Shown here in pieces: positions 34,188 to 42,658 of a stretch of 64,000 nucleotides of DNA. Position 1 is the stretch's first letter, and each line of letters opens with the position of its first letter. Origin of the DNA: G963704535 sp963704535 (GTDB lineage: Bacteria > Chloroflexota > Chloroflexia > Chloroflexales > Roseiflexaceae); NCBI GenBank assembly GCA_963704535.1, contig OY969916.1, positions 10,664,001 to 10,728,000 on the forward strand, written 5' to 3'. Below the pieces are notes generated by a model. That model made no database searches. It was not told the DNA's origin and saw nothing but the letters and a program-made list of their open reading frames with translations. The position numbers and the translations under genes were made by a program.

Positions 34188-37100
34188 ATGTCCCCACGTT
34201 CTGGGGGGCCGTCTCGTCGACGCGCCACCAGGTGGCCGACTCTGTTAGCGGCCCTGTTGCTGCTGATGTCGTTGTCCGCCGCATGGGCCGCCGAAGTCGG
34301 CCCCAACGACTTCCGCATCAGTGATATGGGGCCGAACGGCGTCGCGGGCCACGAAGCGCTCGAATCCAAGGTCGCCTACAACAGCGCCACCAAGCAGTAC
34401 CTGGTGGTCTGGCGTGGTGACGAGCAGGCCGACCTGCAGGCCGAGATCCACGGCCAACTGATCGACGCCGCCACCGGCGCCGAGGTCGGTACCAACGACT
34501 TCCTGATCGCGCGCATCGGCACGGCCGGCGACCCGGCCACCGACGCGATCGAGCCGGCAGTGGTCTACAACTCGGTTCGCAACGAGTTCCTGGTGGTCTT
34601 CGCCGGCGATAACGCCCCCGACCCGGTCGGTCCGCCCCCGCTGGTCATCGACACGTTCGAGATCTACGCCCAGCGTGTCGCGGCCGGCGGCTCATTAGTC
34701 GGCGGGCAACTGCGCCTCAGCGATATGGGCTCCGACGACACCAATGGCAGCTACGACGCCCGCGACCCGGCGATCGCCTACAACCCTGGCTCGGATCAGT
34801 ACCTGGTGGTGTGGAACGGCGACGACAACACCGCCCCACTGATCAATAATGAAATGGAGATCTTCGGCCAGGTGGTCGGCTACAGCGGCAGCAACCTGGT
34901 CGAGGTCGGCACCAATGACTTCCAGGTCAGCCAGGTGGGCACCCCCGGCCTCGGTACCTTCGACGCGCGCGAGGTATCGGTGACCTACAACAGCGCCGCC
35001 AGCGAGTACCTGGTGGTTTGGTCGGCCAACCACTCGGCGCCACAGCCGACTGCCGCGTTCGAGATCTTCGGCCAGCGGCTGACGGCGGCTGGCGCGGAGG
35101 TCGGCACCAACGACTTCCTGCTGGGCGACGCCGGAGATGAGGCCTATAGCCCGGACGTGTCGTACAACAGCACCGACAACCAGTACCTGGTGGTCTGGGA
35201 GGGTGACAACGGTGCTGCGAACGACTTCGAGGTCTACGGGCAGTTGCTGAACGGAACCGGCGGCGAGATCGGCGCCGACTTCCAGATCAGCGACGCTGGA
35301 GCAAGTAGTGCATTCCTGGCCCAGACGCCGGCGGTGGCCTACAACAGCGCCGTGAATGAGTACCTGGTGGTCTGGAAGGGCGAGGACGACTTCGGCGGGC
35401 TGGTCGACGGCGAGTTCGAGGTCTTCGGCAAGCGCCTGACCGCCGCCGGCGCCACGATCGAGGGCACGTCGCGGTTGAGCAACATGGGCACGAACGGGAC
35501 CCCGAACAGCTCGGTCCAGACGCCCGACGTGGCCTACAGCGACGCCAGCCTCAACGACTACCTGACCGTCTGGTCGGCCGAGAATCCGCCGGCCACCGCC
35601 GCCGGTGAGGCCGAGATCTGGGGTCAGTTGGTTGGGCTCAGGTCCGACCTCCAGATCACCAAGTCCGTCTCACCCCCCACCCCAGGACCCGGCAACACGG
35701 TGACGTACACGATCACCTACGTCAACGCCGGCCCTGACCCCGTGGTGAACGTGGTGATCACTGACTTGGTGCCGGCCGGCGTCACCGGCCCCAGCTTCAC
35801 CACCAGCAGCGTGACCGGCTCGCCGCCGGTGGTGCGGCCCGCTACGACCTTCATCTGGGACGTGGCGCGGCTGAACTCCGGCCAGGGCGGCACGATCACG
35901 ATCACCGGCCAGGTCAGCGGCTCGCTAGGCAATGGCACAGTGGTGGGCAACACCGCCTCGATCGCGACCACCACCATCATCTTTGACTCGAACACGGCCA
36001 ACAACAGCCAGACGGCCAATTTCACGGTTAACGCGCCGCCGACAGCGACAGCGACTAACACTCCGACGGCGACGGCGACGAACACGCCGACGAACACGCC
36101 GACGGCGACGGCGACCAACACGCCGACGAATACGCCGACGGCGACGGCGACGAACACGCCGACGAATACGCCGACCGATACGGCGACGCCGACGGCGACC
36201 AACACGCCGACCGATACGGCGACGCCGACGGCGACGCCGACGGCGACGAATACGCCGACCGATACGGCGACGCCGACGGCGACCAACACGCCGACCGATA
36301 CGGCGACACCGACAGCGACCAACACGGCGACGAATACCCCGACCAACACGGCGACGCCGACCAATACGCCGACGCCGACCAACACGGCGACGCCCACGCC
36401 AGCCAATCTCCCGCCGGACACGACGATCACGGGCACACCGCCTGCCCGTTCGTTCCTGAGTGACGCACAGTTTACCTTCACCGGCTCGGACGACATCACG
36501 CCGCCGGGAAGCCTGACCTTCGAGTGCCGCCTGGACGGCGGGGCGTGGGTGGCGTGCAGCAGCCCGAAGGTCTACACCGGCCTGGGCTTCGGCTTCCATA
36601 CCTTCGAGGTGCGGGCGATCGACGGCTCCGGCAACGTCGACCCGACGCCGGCCAGCTACACTTGGGAAGTGGTGCCGACCTGCAACGGCTTCAATCTGGC
36701 GACGATCTATGTTGATCGGAACGGCATTGTGCGCGGCGGGCCTGACAACGGCTTGCCCTACACCGGCACGCTGAACGGCACCGGCGGGGCGGACATTATG
36801 TTCGCTACATTCCTCTCGGAAACGATCAACGGCCAGGGCGGCGCCGACACGATCTGCGGCGGCGACGGCAACGACACGATCAACGGTGGCGGAGGCGCCG
36901 ATACGCTGATCGGTGGGCTTGGCGCTGACACGCTCAACGGTGAGGGTGGCGACGACACCCTCAACGGGATTGAGGGCGACGACACGCTCAACGGCGGCGG
37001 CGGCAACGATACGCTGAACGGTGGCCTTGGGGCTGACACCCTCAACGGCGGCAGCGACAACGACACGCTGCAAGGCGGGGCCGGCAACGATACGCTGAGG

Positions 37101-37223
37101 GGCGAGGCTGGCAATGACAGCCTGACCGGCAGCATCGGCGCCGACAGCTTCAGCGGCGGCGGCGGCACCGACATCAACACCGACTTCAACGCCGGCCAAG
37201 GCGACACGAGCGACGGAACGTAG
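34188..37223 (+). CDS. secreted multidomain protein: YNS repeats, DUF11, Thr/Pro linker, Ig-like, RTX
   Basis: This 1011-residue exported protein has a signal peptide with core LLAALLLLMSLSAAWA. Residues ~25-485 contain about seven units built around AYNSATKQYLVVW-type strands, each followed by EIFGQ-like and VGTNDF-like segments, probably a beta-propeller. A DUF11 domain follows (SDLQITKSVSPPTPGPGNTV), then a ~125-residue Thr/Pro/Ala/Asn linker encoded by a minisatellite, and an Ig-like domain (FTFTGSDDITPPGSLTFECR). The C-terminus has about ten RTX nonapeptides (GGxGxDTLNGG) that bind calcium. The start at 34188 follows AAAGGAA. It is likely released or surface-bound, possibly through a type I exporter not seen here. 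Confidence 0.9.
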   Translation: MSPRSGGPSRRRATRWPTLLAALLLLMSLSAAWAAEVGPNDFRISDMGPNGVAGHEALESKVAYNSATKQYLVVWRGDEQADLQAEIHGQLIDAATGAEVGTNDFLIARIGTAGDPATDAIEPAVVYNSVRNEFLVVFAGDNAPDPVGPPPLVIDTFEIYAQRVAAGGSLVGGQLRLSDMGSDDTNGSYDARDPAIAYNPGSDQYLVVWNGDDNTAPLINNEMEIFGQVVGYSGSNLVEVGTNDFQVSQVGTPGLGTFDAREVSVTYNSAASEYLVVWSANHSAPQPTAAFEIFGQRLTAAGAEVGTNDFLLGDAGDEAYSPDVSYNSTDNQYLVVWEGDNGAANDFEVYGQLLNGTGGEIGADFQISDAGASSAFLAQTPAVAYNSAVNEYLVVWKGEDDFGGLVDGEFEVFGKRLTAAGATIEGTSRLSNMGTNGTPNSSVQTPDVAYSDASLNDYLTVWSAENPPATAAGEAEIWGQLVGLRSDLQITKSVSPPTPGPGNTVTYTITYVNAGPDPVVNVVITDLVPAGVTGPSFTTSSVTGSPPVVRPATTFIWDVARLNSGQGGTITITGQVSGSLGNGTVVGNTASIATTTIIFDSNTANNSQTANFTVNAPPTATATNTPTATATNTPTNTPTATATNTPTNTPTATATNTPTNTPTDTATPTATNTPTDTATPTATPTATNTPTDTATPTATNTPTDTATPTATNTATNTPTNTATPTNTPTPTNTATPTPANLPPDTTITGTPPARSFLSDAQFTFTGSDDITPPGSLTFECRLDGGAWVACSSPKVYTGLGFGFHTFEVRAIDGSGNVDPTPASYTWEVVPTCNGFNLATIYVDRNGIVRGGPDNGLPYTGTLNGTGGADIMFATFLSETINGQGGADTICGGDGNDTINGGGGADTLIGGLGADTLNGEGGDDTLNGIEGDDTLNGGGGNDTLNGGLGADTLNGGSDNDTLQGGAGNDTLRGEAGNDSLTGSIGADSFSGGGGTDINTDFNAGQGDTSDGT
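36040..36410 (+). repeat. Thr-Pro linker minisatellite
   Basis: Units of ACGCCGACG, GCGACGGCG and AACACGCCGACGAAT alternate in multiples of three, encoding TATATNTPTNTPT-like repeats. All copies keep the frame. The array invites slippage, so the linker length may vary between strains. Confidence 0.85.
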
Positions 37224-37240
37224 GACCAATACTAATAAAA

Positions 37241-37292
37241 CCTGACAGGTCTGCCTCAGGCGCTTTCGATACCTTCCCCAAGACCTGTCAGG
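37241..37292. repeat. 12-base inverted repeat after the RTX gene
   Basis: CCTGACAGGTCT (37241-37252) and AGACCTGTCAGG (37281-37292) are perfect complements around a 28-base loop, 17 bases after the stop. It could be a terminator without a U-tract or a small repeat element; each arm is itself nearly palindromic (ACCTGACAGGT). Confidence 0.55.
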
Positions 37293-37388
37293 TCTGAGCA
37301 CGACCTTATTTGAAAAGTAGAGGTGGGCAGCGTTGCTGCCCACCTCGCTCGATTCATCGGCCAGTTTCGGCGTGAAACCTGCCGTCGC

Positions 37389-39959
37389 TCAGGTGCCGCG
37401 CACGACCAGCCTCCACCCGGTCAGCTCCTTGAACGCCACCTGCGCCGCTGTGACATCCGCCTCGTCGGCGGTGCCCCGGCAGCGCACGCTCACCTCGCGC
37501 GTGGCCGCCGAGAGCGATGGCGCGCCGAGTGCGGCCAGGCCCTCCGGCAGCGCCCGCCGCGCGGCCTCGGCCAGCGCCCCCTGGTTGGCATGCGGGTGGA
37601 TCTGCACGCGCCAGCCGGTGCCGGCCGCCAGGTCCGCCAAACCCTTGGCGTAGAGCGTGCGGGCCACGTCGGGGAAGTCGAAGCGCAGCGTCAGCACGCC
37701 GGCCTGCTGGTCGGCACCGATCTTGTAGCACCCGGTCTCCGGCCCGAACAGCTCCCCGGCTACCCATAGTGCCTGGTTGTACTCAAGCGGCTCAATCTCC
37801 GCGTCTGGCGCGACGGTCGGCGGCGCGGCCGTCTCGGCCATCGGCATGACCACGTCGAGCCGCCAGCCGGTTCGCTCACTGAAGCGCTCCTGCGCCTCAC
37901 GTAGCGCCGTCGGATCGCTCGTTCCTTCGCACCGCACGCGCACCGCCCGCTCCTCGAACAGAATCGAGGGAGCGCGCTCGGCGGCAAGCCCTTCCGGCAG
38001 CGCCGCCAGTGCCGCGTCGGCCAGCATTCCCTGGTGCGGCTGGGGTGATACGGCCACATCGATCCCCGCCTCGTCGCGGATCGCCACGATCGCCTCGGCG
38101 TAGCGCCGGGCGGCCACGTCGGGGAAATAGAAGCCAAGCGTGACCGCGCCGGTCTGTGGGTCCACGCTGCGGCGGTACAGGTCCTGCGCCTGGGCCAGGT
38201 GCCGGTCAACGATCGCCTGGATTCCGGCCTGGTCGGGCCGCGTGCCCACGCGCCCAGCCACGCGCCCGCCGCCAGCCTGGGCCGCCTGGGCGCGCCGCAC
38301 CTCCAGTGCCGCCGGGGCGCGCCACAGGCCCGGCACGCCGGGGAGCGGCACGAAGAACGGCTGTGGTTGCTCCAGCGCCTGCTGCATCAACGCCTCCGCC
38401 TCGGCCCCGGCGCCGTCGCCGAACCACGCCCGCGCCAGCTCGCGCAGGCTGAAGGTCTGCACGCCGCTGCCATCACCCAGCGCCTGCCACAGCCGCTCCA
38501 GCCCCGCCGCGTCCGGCTCCGCCCCCTCGACGAGATTGACAAGATGAGGGGGTGACAAGATGAGGGGGTGAACCGCTGATGGGGAAGAGCTAGAATGTTG
38601 CCCTTTCACCTTGTCAGCTTGTCGGCGCAGCGGCACGATCTCGCCGTCGCGCGGCAGCAGCACCTCGGTCTGGCCGCGCAGCCGGGCCGCAAGCGCCGCG
38701 CGCGCCTCGGCGTCGCCGTGGACCAGCGCCACCGCTTTCGGCCCCAGCGCGCTGACCAACCCGGCCAGTTCGGTCCCGTCGGCGTGCGCGCTCAGGGCGT
38801 ACTTCGCTACCCGGCAGCGCACTGGGAGCGCGCGGCCCTCCAGCGTCAGCGTGCCGCCGTCCGCAGCGTTCAGCAGCTTGCGACCGGGCGCCTCCTCGTC
38901 CTGGTAGCCGGTGATCAGGATCGAAGCATCGGGCTGCTCGACCAGCCGCGCGGCGTAGAACGCGCTGGGGCCGCCGGTCAGCATTCCGCTGCTGGCGACG
39001 ATGCAACAGGGTGGGCCGGCCAGGATTCGCTCGCGCTGCGCCGGTGTCTCGACCGCCTGCGTCGACCCGCCGAAGAACGGTCGCCCGCCGCGCATGATAT
39101 GGTTGCGCAGTGCCGGGGTTAGCGCTTCGGGGAAGCCGGCGTAGGCCGCGCAGACCGTTCGCACCAGGCCATCGACGTAGATCGGGAACTCGGGGATCTG
39201 CCCGTCGCGCTGGGCGGCCCGCAGGATCAGGATGACCTCCTGCGCCCGGCCGAGCGCGAAAGCCGGCACCAGCACGTGCCCCGTTCGCACTCCCTCGGCG
39301 ACCGCCTGGGCCAGCCGGCGCTCCTCGGCCTGGCGGTTCGGGTGCATCCGCACGCCGTAGGTGCTCTCCAGCACCAGCAGGTCGGGGTGGCGTAGCGCAG
39401 GCACGGCGGCGCCCAGGATCGTGCGCTGCGGCGTCATACTCACGTCGCCGGAGACGACCAGGCGGCCATCGGGCGCGTCAAACCCCAGGCTCACCGCCCC
39501 GGCCACATGCCCGGCCCGGCTGGCATGGAGCGTCACGCCCGGCAGCGCCGGGATCGTCTGGGCGCCGAGCGGCAGGGGCCGCAGCATCCGCAGCATCGAG
39601 GCGACCAGCGCGCCGTCGTACAGCGGGATCTCCAGCTCATCGGCCGCGCGCCGCTCCATCACCCGCAGCGCGTCGGCCAGCATGACCTCCATCAGGCGGA
39701 TCGTCGCCATGGAGGCATAGATCGGGACGTTGGCGAAATGCTGATGGACCAGGGGCATGGCGCCGATGTGGTCGGCGTGGGCGTGAGTGACCAAGATCGC
39801 CGCCAGGTCGCGGTCGTCGAGCGCGGCCAGGTCGGGCAGCCGGTCCGCCAAGGGGTCCATACGCACGCCGGCGTCGACAAGCACGTGGCGCCCGGCCAAC
39901 TCGATCGCTAGGCAGCTCGCGCCGACACCGGCAGCGCCGCCGAGAAAGGCCAGCTCCAT
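37389..39959 (-). CDS. beta-CASP metallo-beta-lactamase RNase with two C-terminal repeats
   Basis: This 856-residue protein belongs to the beta-CASP group of metallo-beta-lactamase nucleases (CPSF73/YSH1-like), expected to cut RNA. The zinc site is LVTHAHADHIGAMP, followed by GHVAGAVSLGF, VVSGDVSM, LLVLESTYGVR (motif A region), IVASSGMLTGG and KYALSAHADGTELAG. At ~residues 445-475 the chain runs through sequence encoded by an octamer repeat (38535-38630). The rest is a helical segment and two homologous ~115-residue repeats: GAVTLGFYFPDVAARRY...RVRCEGTSDPTAL...ERTGWRL and GVLTLRFDFPDVARTLY...SVRCRGTADEADV...ELTGWRL, perhaps nucleic-acid-binding. It ends 3 bases before the Uma2 gene's downstream side begins, so they form an operon. 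Confidence 0.87.
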   Translation of the reverse strand: MELAFLGGAAGVGASCLAIELAGRHVLVDAGVRMDPLADRLPDLAALDDRDLAAILVTHAHADHIGAMPLVHQHFANVPIYASMATIRLMEVMLADALRVMERRAADELEIPLYDGALVASMLRMLRPLPLGAQTIPALPGVTLHASRAGHVAGAVSLGFDAPDGRLVVSGDVSMTPQRTILGAAVPALRHPDLLVLESTYGVRMHPNRQAEERRLAQAVAEGVRTGHVLVPAFALGRAQEVILILRAAQRDGQIPEFPIYVDGLVRTVCAAYAGFPEALTPALRNHIMRGGRPFFGGSTQAVETPAQRERILAGPPCCIVASSGMLTGGPSAFYAARLVEQPDASILITGYQDEEAPGRKLLNAADGGTLTLEGRALPVRCRVAKYALSAHADGTELAGLVSALGPKAVALVHGDAEARAALAARLRGQTEVLLPRDGEIVPLRRQADKVKGQHSSSSPSAVHPLILSPPHLVNLVEGAEPDAAGLERLWQALGDGSGVQTFSLRELARAWFGDGAGAEAEALMQQALEQPQPFFVPLPGVPGLWRAPAALEVRRAQAAQAGGGRVAGRVGTRPDQAGIQAIVDRHLAQAQDLYRRSVDPQTGAVTLGFYFPDVAARRYAEAIVAIRDEAGIDVAVSPQPHQGMLADAALAALPEGLAAERAPSILFEERAVRVRCEGTSDPTALREAQERFSERTGWRLDVVMPMAETAAPPTVAPDAEIEPLEYNQALWVAGELFGPETGCYKIGADQQAGVLTLRFDFPDVARTLYAKGLADLAAGTGWRVQIHPHANQGALAEAARRALPEGLAALGAPSLSAATREVSVRCRGTADEADVTAAQVAFKELTGWRLVVRGT
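38535..38630. repeat. octamer repeat inside the beta-CASP reading frame
   Basis: GACAAGATGAGGGGGT occurs twice in direct repeat, and CACCTTGTCAGCTTGTC follows in the opposite sense. These are the same unit types as the intergenic arrays at 7785, 12238 and 1117. Read on the minus strand it stays open and encodes a Ser/Pro/His-rich linker (QHSSSSPSAVHPLIL...). Confidence 0.8.
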
Positions 39960-39962
39960 GCC

Positions 39963-40751
39963 TTAGCCCTCGCCGCGCAGCCGATGCAGCTCTGCCTCAA
40001 GCTCCCGCAGCCGGGCCTCGGCGGCCTGGGCGCGGGCCTCTGCCTCGACCAGCGCCGCCGTCACGTTGGCGTAGTCGCCGATCTGTGCGCCAGCCTCGTC
40101 ATAGCAGAAGAGTTCGTTCTCGCGAATGCCCAGCCACAGCCGCACCGGCTCCAGCCACAGCCACCCGCGCTCGTCGGGCGACATCTCGACATAGCCATCG
40201 GGTGTCTGCTGATAGCCGATCAGGCTCAATGTGAAGCGGTTCCGCCGCGTGCCGGAGTCGACAATGATATAGAAGGGCACCTTCGCCAGCTCATAGGCAT
40301 CGACCTTGTGGTTATGATCCAGGACGCGGGTCTCCGGCGAGGTGACCTCGACGATCAGCGCCGGCGTCGTCTCCTCCGCAGCGGTGTTGAACGTACTCCA
40401 GTTCTTCCGCTCACGTACCCCGAAGATCACGGCGATGTCCGGGCCAAGCGGCCGCAGCCTCGGCACATTCCATTTGATGCGAACATCGTGAAGCACGACT
40501 GCGGAGGGCTCCGCGGCGACGCGTGCGCGCAAGACATCGTAGAGATACACACAGCGCCGCTGGTGGGCATCGTTATGGGTCACGTGATCACCTTCTTCAG
40601 GAAACAGCACATCCTCCAGCGTCAGTGGAACCTGGTCGATTTCGATGCTGCCATCGGGCAGTTCGCGCTCGGCGTCGCGCCAGCCGTACTGGTAGGGGTC
40701 GGGCTGGTCGGCTGCGGCCAACGTGGCATGTGTCTCAATCGCCTGTGTCAT
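39963..40751 (-). CDS. Uma2-family putative endonuclease (DUF820)
   Basis: This 262-residue protein is of the Uma2/DUF820 family, a PD-(D/E)XK-like fold very abundant in Chloroflexota and cyanobacteria with unknown biological role. PLGPDIAVIFGVRE carries the PD motif and ALIVEVTSPETRVLDHNHKVDAYELAKVPFY carries the E-x-xS...K core, here split across residues ~135-160. The C-terminal ~45 residues are a coiled coil (EAEARAQAAEARLRELEAEL). GAGG precedes the start and an extended -10 lies 46 bases upstream. It is the upstream partner of the beta-CASP gene. Confidence 0.88.
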   Translation of the reverse strand: MTQAIETHATLAAADQPDPYQYGWRDAERELPDGSIEIDQVPLTLEDVLFPEEGDHVTHNDAHQRRCVYLYDVLRARVAAEPSAVVLHDVRIKWNVPRLRPLGPDIAVIFGVRERKNWSTFNTAAEETTPALIVEVTSPETRVLDHNHKVDAYELAKVPFYIIVDSGTRRNRFTLSLIGYQQTPDGYVEMSPDERGWLWLEPVRLWLGIRENELFCYDEAGAQIGDYANVTAALVEAEARAQAAEARLRELEAELHRLRGEG

Positions 40752-40796
40752 ACTGCTACCTCACACCATCCTGAAGAGCGGGAAGGCTGCTGCGGG

Positions 40797-40805
40797 AAGT
40801 ATAGC
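40797..40805 (-). promoter_or_regulatory. extended -10 promoter of the Uma2/beta-CASP operon
   Basis: On the minus strand TGCTATACTTCCCGC contains a TGn-extended -10 followed by the same CCCGC seen at aat and galK. Transcription would begin near 40790, about 40 bases before the start codon. Confidence 0.55.
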
Positions 40806-40867
40806 ATAGCCTGGTATGGCGGGCTAGCGGCTCGCAGCCGGCGGCCCTATCCTTGCAGTAGGCGCTG

Positions 40868-41089
40868 GTGACTGGCATCAGCTTCCTGGGAGCCGGGACG
40901 ATTTTTGTCTCAGGCAAGGGGAATCGTGTCCAGGGACTGACAACCGCCGCCTCGATCCTAGTCACCTCGGCTGTCGGCATCGCGGTCGGCCTGGAGCGCT
41001 ACATCCTGGCGGTCGGCAGCACGGCCTTGATCCTTGTGATCCTGCGGTTGATGGGGTGGGTTGAGGTTCGGGAGAGCGAGGAGTTTTGA
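40868..41089 (+). pseudogene. MgtC/SapB family C-terminal remnant
   Basis: The 73-residue frame TGISFLGAGTIFVSGKGNRV-QGLTTAASILVTSAVGIAVG matches the second half of the membrane domain of MgtC/SapB proteins. The first three membrane helices are missing, and a TAG lies four codons upstream of the first GTG. There is no ribosome binding site. It is probably a remnant left by a deletion; expression is unlikely. Confidence 0.75.
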
Positions 41090-41193
41090 CAGGAAAGCGC
41101 GGGAGCTTCAGAGGCCGACGAGCATAGCCGCCAGGACCTTGAACACGCCGCCTCGACGCAGTTGAAGTAGGTGCAACGGTCATCACATCGCGA

Positions 41194-41574
41194 TCAGACT
41201 GCTTCCTGCTCCAGCGCGGTGGTCGCCAGGCGCCGCAGCAGCGTCAGCGGGACAGGCTTGGTCAGGTAGTGATCGACGTTGAGCCGCTGGGCTGCCTCGT
41301 AAAGCTCGGGGGAGCTGTAGGCGGTGATCAAGATGATCCGCGAGAGAATCCGGCGGTCGCGAACGCGCGCGATCAACTCAAGCCCATTCATTGATGGCAT
41401 ATGGTAGTCGGTGATGATTAAGTCAGGGGCGTGCAGTGCCAGCGACTCGAGCGCTTCCTGTGCGGAGGCGGCGGTCGAGATCTGCCAGTCGTATGCAAGC
41501 GCACGGAGGGCCTGCTCAAGCATCAAACGCTGATTTGCTTCGTCGTCAACTATAAGGATGGAGCGTGAATTCAT
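41194..41574 (-). CDS. single-domain response regulator
   Basis: This 126-residue receiver domain has no output domain. SILIVDDEANQRLMLEQAL carries the acidic pair, DLIITDYHMPSMNGLELI the phospho-acceptor Asp, ILITAYSS the conserved Thr, and HYLTKPVPLTLL the Lys. The start at 41574 (MNSRSILIV) is taken because earlier codons do not match the family. No kinase is adjacent; stand-alone receivers often act in phosphorelays or bind partner proteins. Confidence 0.88.
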   Translation of the reverse strand: MNSRSILIVDDEANQRLMLEQALRALAYDWQISTAASAQEALESLALHAPDLIITDYHMPSMNGLELIARVRDRRILSRIILITAYSSPELYEAAQRLNVDHYLTKPVPLTLLRRLATTALEQEAV

Positions 41575-41881
41575 GACTGAGCCCCCAACAGGTATCCGAC
41601 AGTGGCTGCTGTGCCCGTCGCCACACTGATCATACTCCCCGAGTCCGCTGCTGTGGCACACAAGATGTGATCGGAATGATGGCAGGGCTGTAATTGTTGT
41701 GGTCCGTGGGCGTACTGCCCCCGATCGTTGGGCAAGTCGGGTTTGACATGAGCTACTGCCGATGATATACTTAACATCCTTAATTATTAATAGTCTCTAT
41801 TATTATCATACCTGGTTACGAAAGGAGTACTGCGGCGCCCCGCCGGTATAGAAGCAACCCGTAGGTCGCGCCGCACGTCAT
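41575..41881. other. intergenic region between divergent regulator genes
   Basis: No gene is seen. It contains an AT-rich patch (41765-41812). Within it ATTAATAG-TCT-CTATTATT (about 41788-41806) is a near-perfect inverted repeat and a candidate MarR operator controlling the rightward gene. A GGAG site occurs at about 41825, too far from 41882 to be its ribosome binding site. Confidence 0.45.
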
Positions 41882-42373
41882 ATGAGTGCCGACAGCGAAG
41901 GCCAGGACCCATTCGAGCTTATCGAGCAAGCGATCATGCAGATCGGTTGGCTAGGGCAGCGCCAGTTCATGCAGCTCTTGTCCGGTGAACGCTTTGACTT
42001 GACGGTCCCACAGTTCCATACCCTGATGCATCTGTCCCATTGCACAGGTGAATGCAAAATGTCGGACCTCGCGCGATCGACCCACCAGTCCGCCGCATCG
42101 CTGACGGGGGTCGTCGATCGGCTGTTGGAGAAGCGCTTGGTGGCGCGCAGCCGCCCCGACGGCGATCGTCGTCAGGTGATCGTCTCGGTAACCGAGCGGG
42201 GCCTCGTGCTACTGCGGGAGATCAAACAGGCGCACCGTGACGACATGGAGGGGGCGCTATCGTATATGCAACCGAATGAGATCGGCGAGCTGCTGCGCCT
42301 CCTCAACTCCGTGCTCGACGGCATGGCCCGCCTGGTTCAGGCCCGCGAGCGAAGCGGCGCCCATCGAGGATGA
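41882..42373 (+). CDS. MarR-family transcriptional regulator
   Basis: This 163-residue winged-helix repressor of the MarR family acts as a dimer that typically loses DNA binding on contact with small phenolic ligands or oxidants. FDLTVPQFHTLMHLSHCTG leads into the HTH (MSDLARSTHQSAASLTGVVDRLLEKRLV) and the wing RSRPDGDRRQVIVSVTERG. No ribosome binding site is obvious before the ATG. The gene it controls is not clear; its own promoter region and the following Lon gene are candidates. Confidence 0.9.
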   Translation: MSADSEGQDPFELIEQAIMQIGWLGQRQFMQLLSGERFDLTVPQFHTLMHLSHCTGECKMSDLARSTHQSAASLTGVVDRLLEKRLVARSRPDGDRRQVIVSVTERGLVLLREIKQAHRDDMEGALSYMQPNEIGELLRLLNSVLDGMARLVQARERSGAHRG

Positions 42374-42658
42374 CAAACAAGGGGAGATCGTGCGAACCAT
42401 AATGACGATTGGATCGTTCTATAGATTAGGAACTGCACGCGGCGGCGGGTGATGTGCAAAAGATCGGTTCCGCCAAGGCGGCGCCGAACGCTCGTAGGTC
42501 TCAGCCAGTGCTCATCTACAAGCCGCTGAATCTGTGGTACCATGTCCTGCGCGCGAGCGGTGGGGGGAATGAGTGTCTTTCTTTCAAAGAAAATACTATT
42601 CGACGTTGCTTCTGACATGCTACAGGCGCACAGCGTCTGAAAGAATGAGGATAACCAG
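42374..42658. other. leader region of lon
   Basis: This 285-base gap contains a perfect small palindrome TTTCTTT-C-AAAGAAA (42578-42592) and the lon ribosome binding site (GAGGAT). No CIRCE or other heat-shock motif was recognised. No repeat family is seen here, unlike most gaps in the window. Confidence 0.4.

Noticed and set aside
35925..37343. Minus-strand frame rich in Arg and Val opposite the RTX gene
   Set aside because: Its repetitive composition is forced by the ACGCCGACG minisatellite and RTX repeats on the other strand; no start signal.
42578..42592. Palindrome before lon considered as a heat-shock operator
   Set aside because: It is shorter than and unlike CIRCE or other known heat-shock operators; kept only as an unassigned symmetric site.
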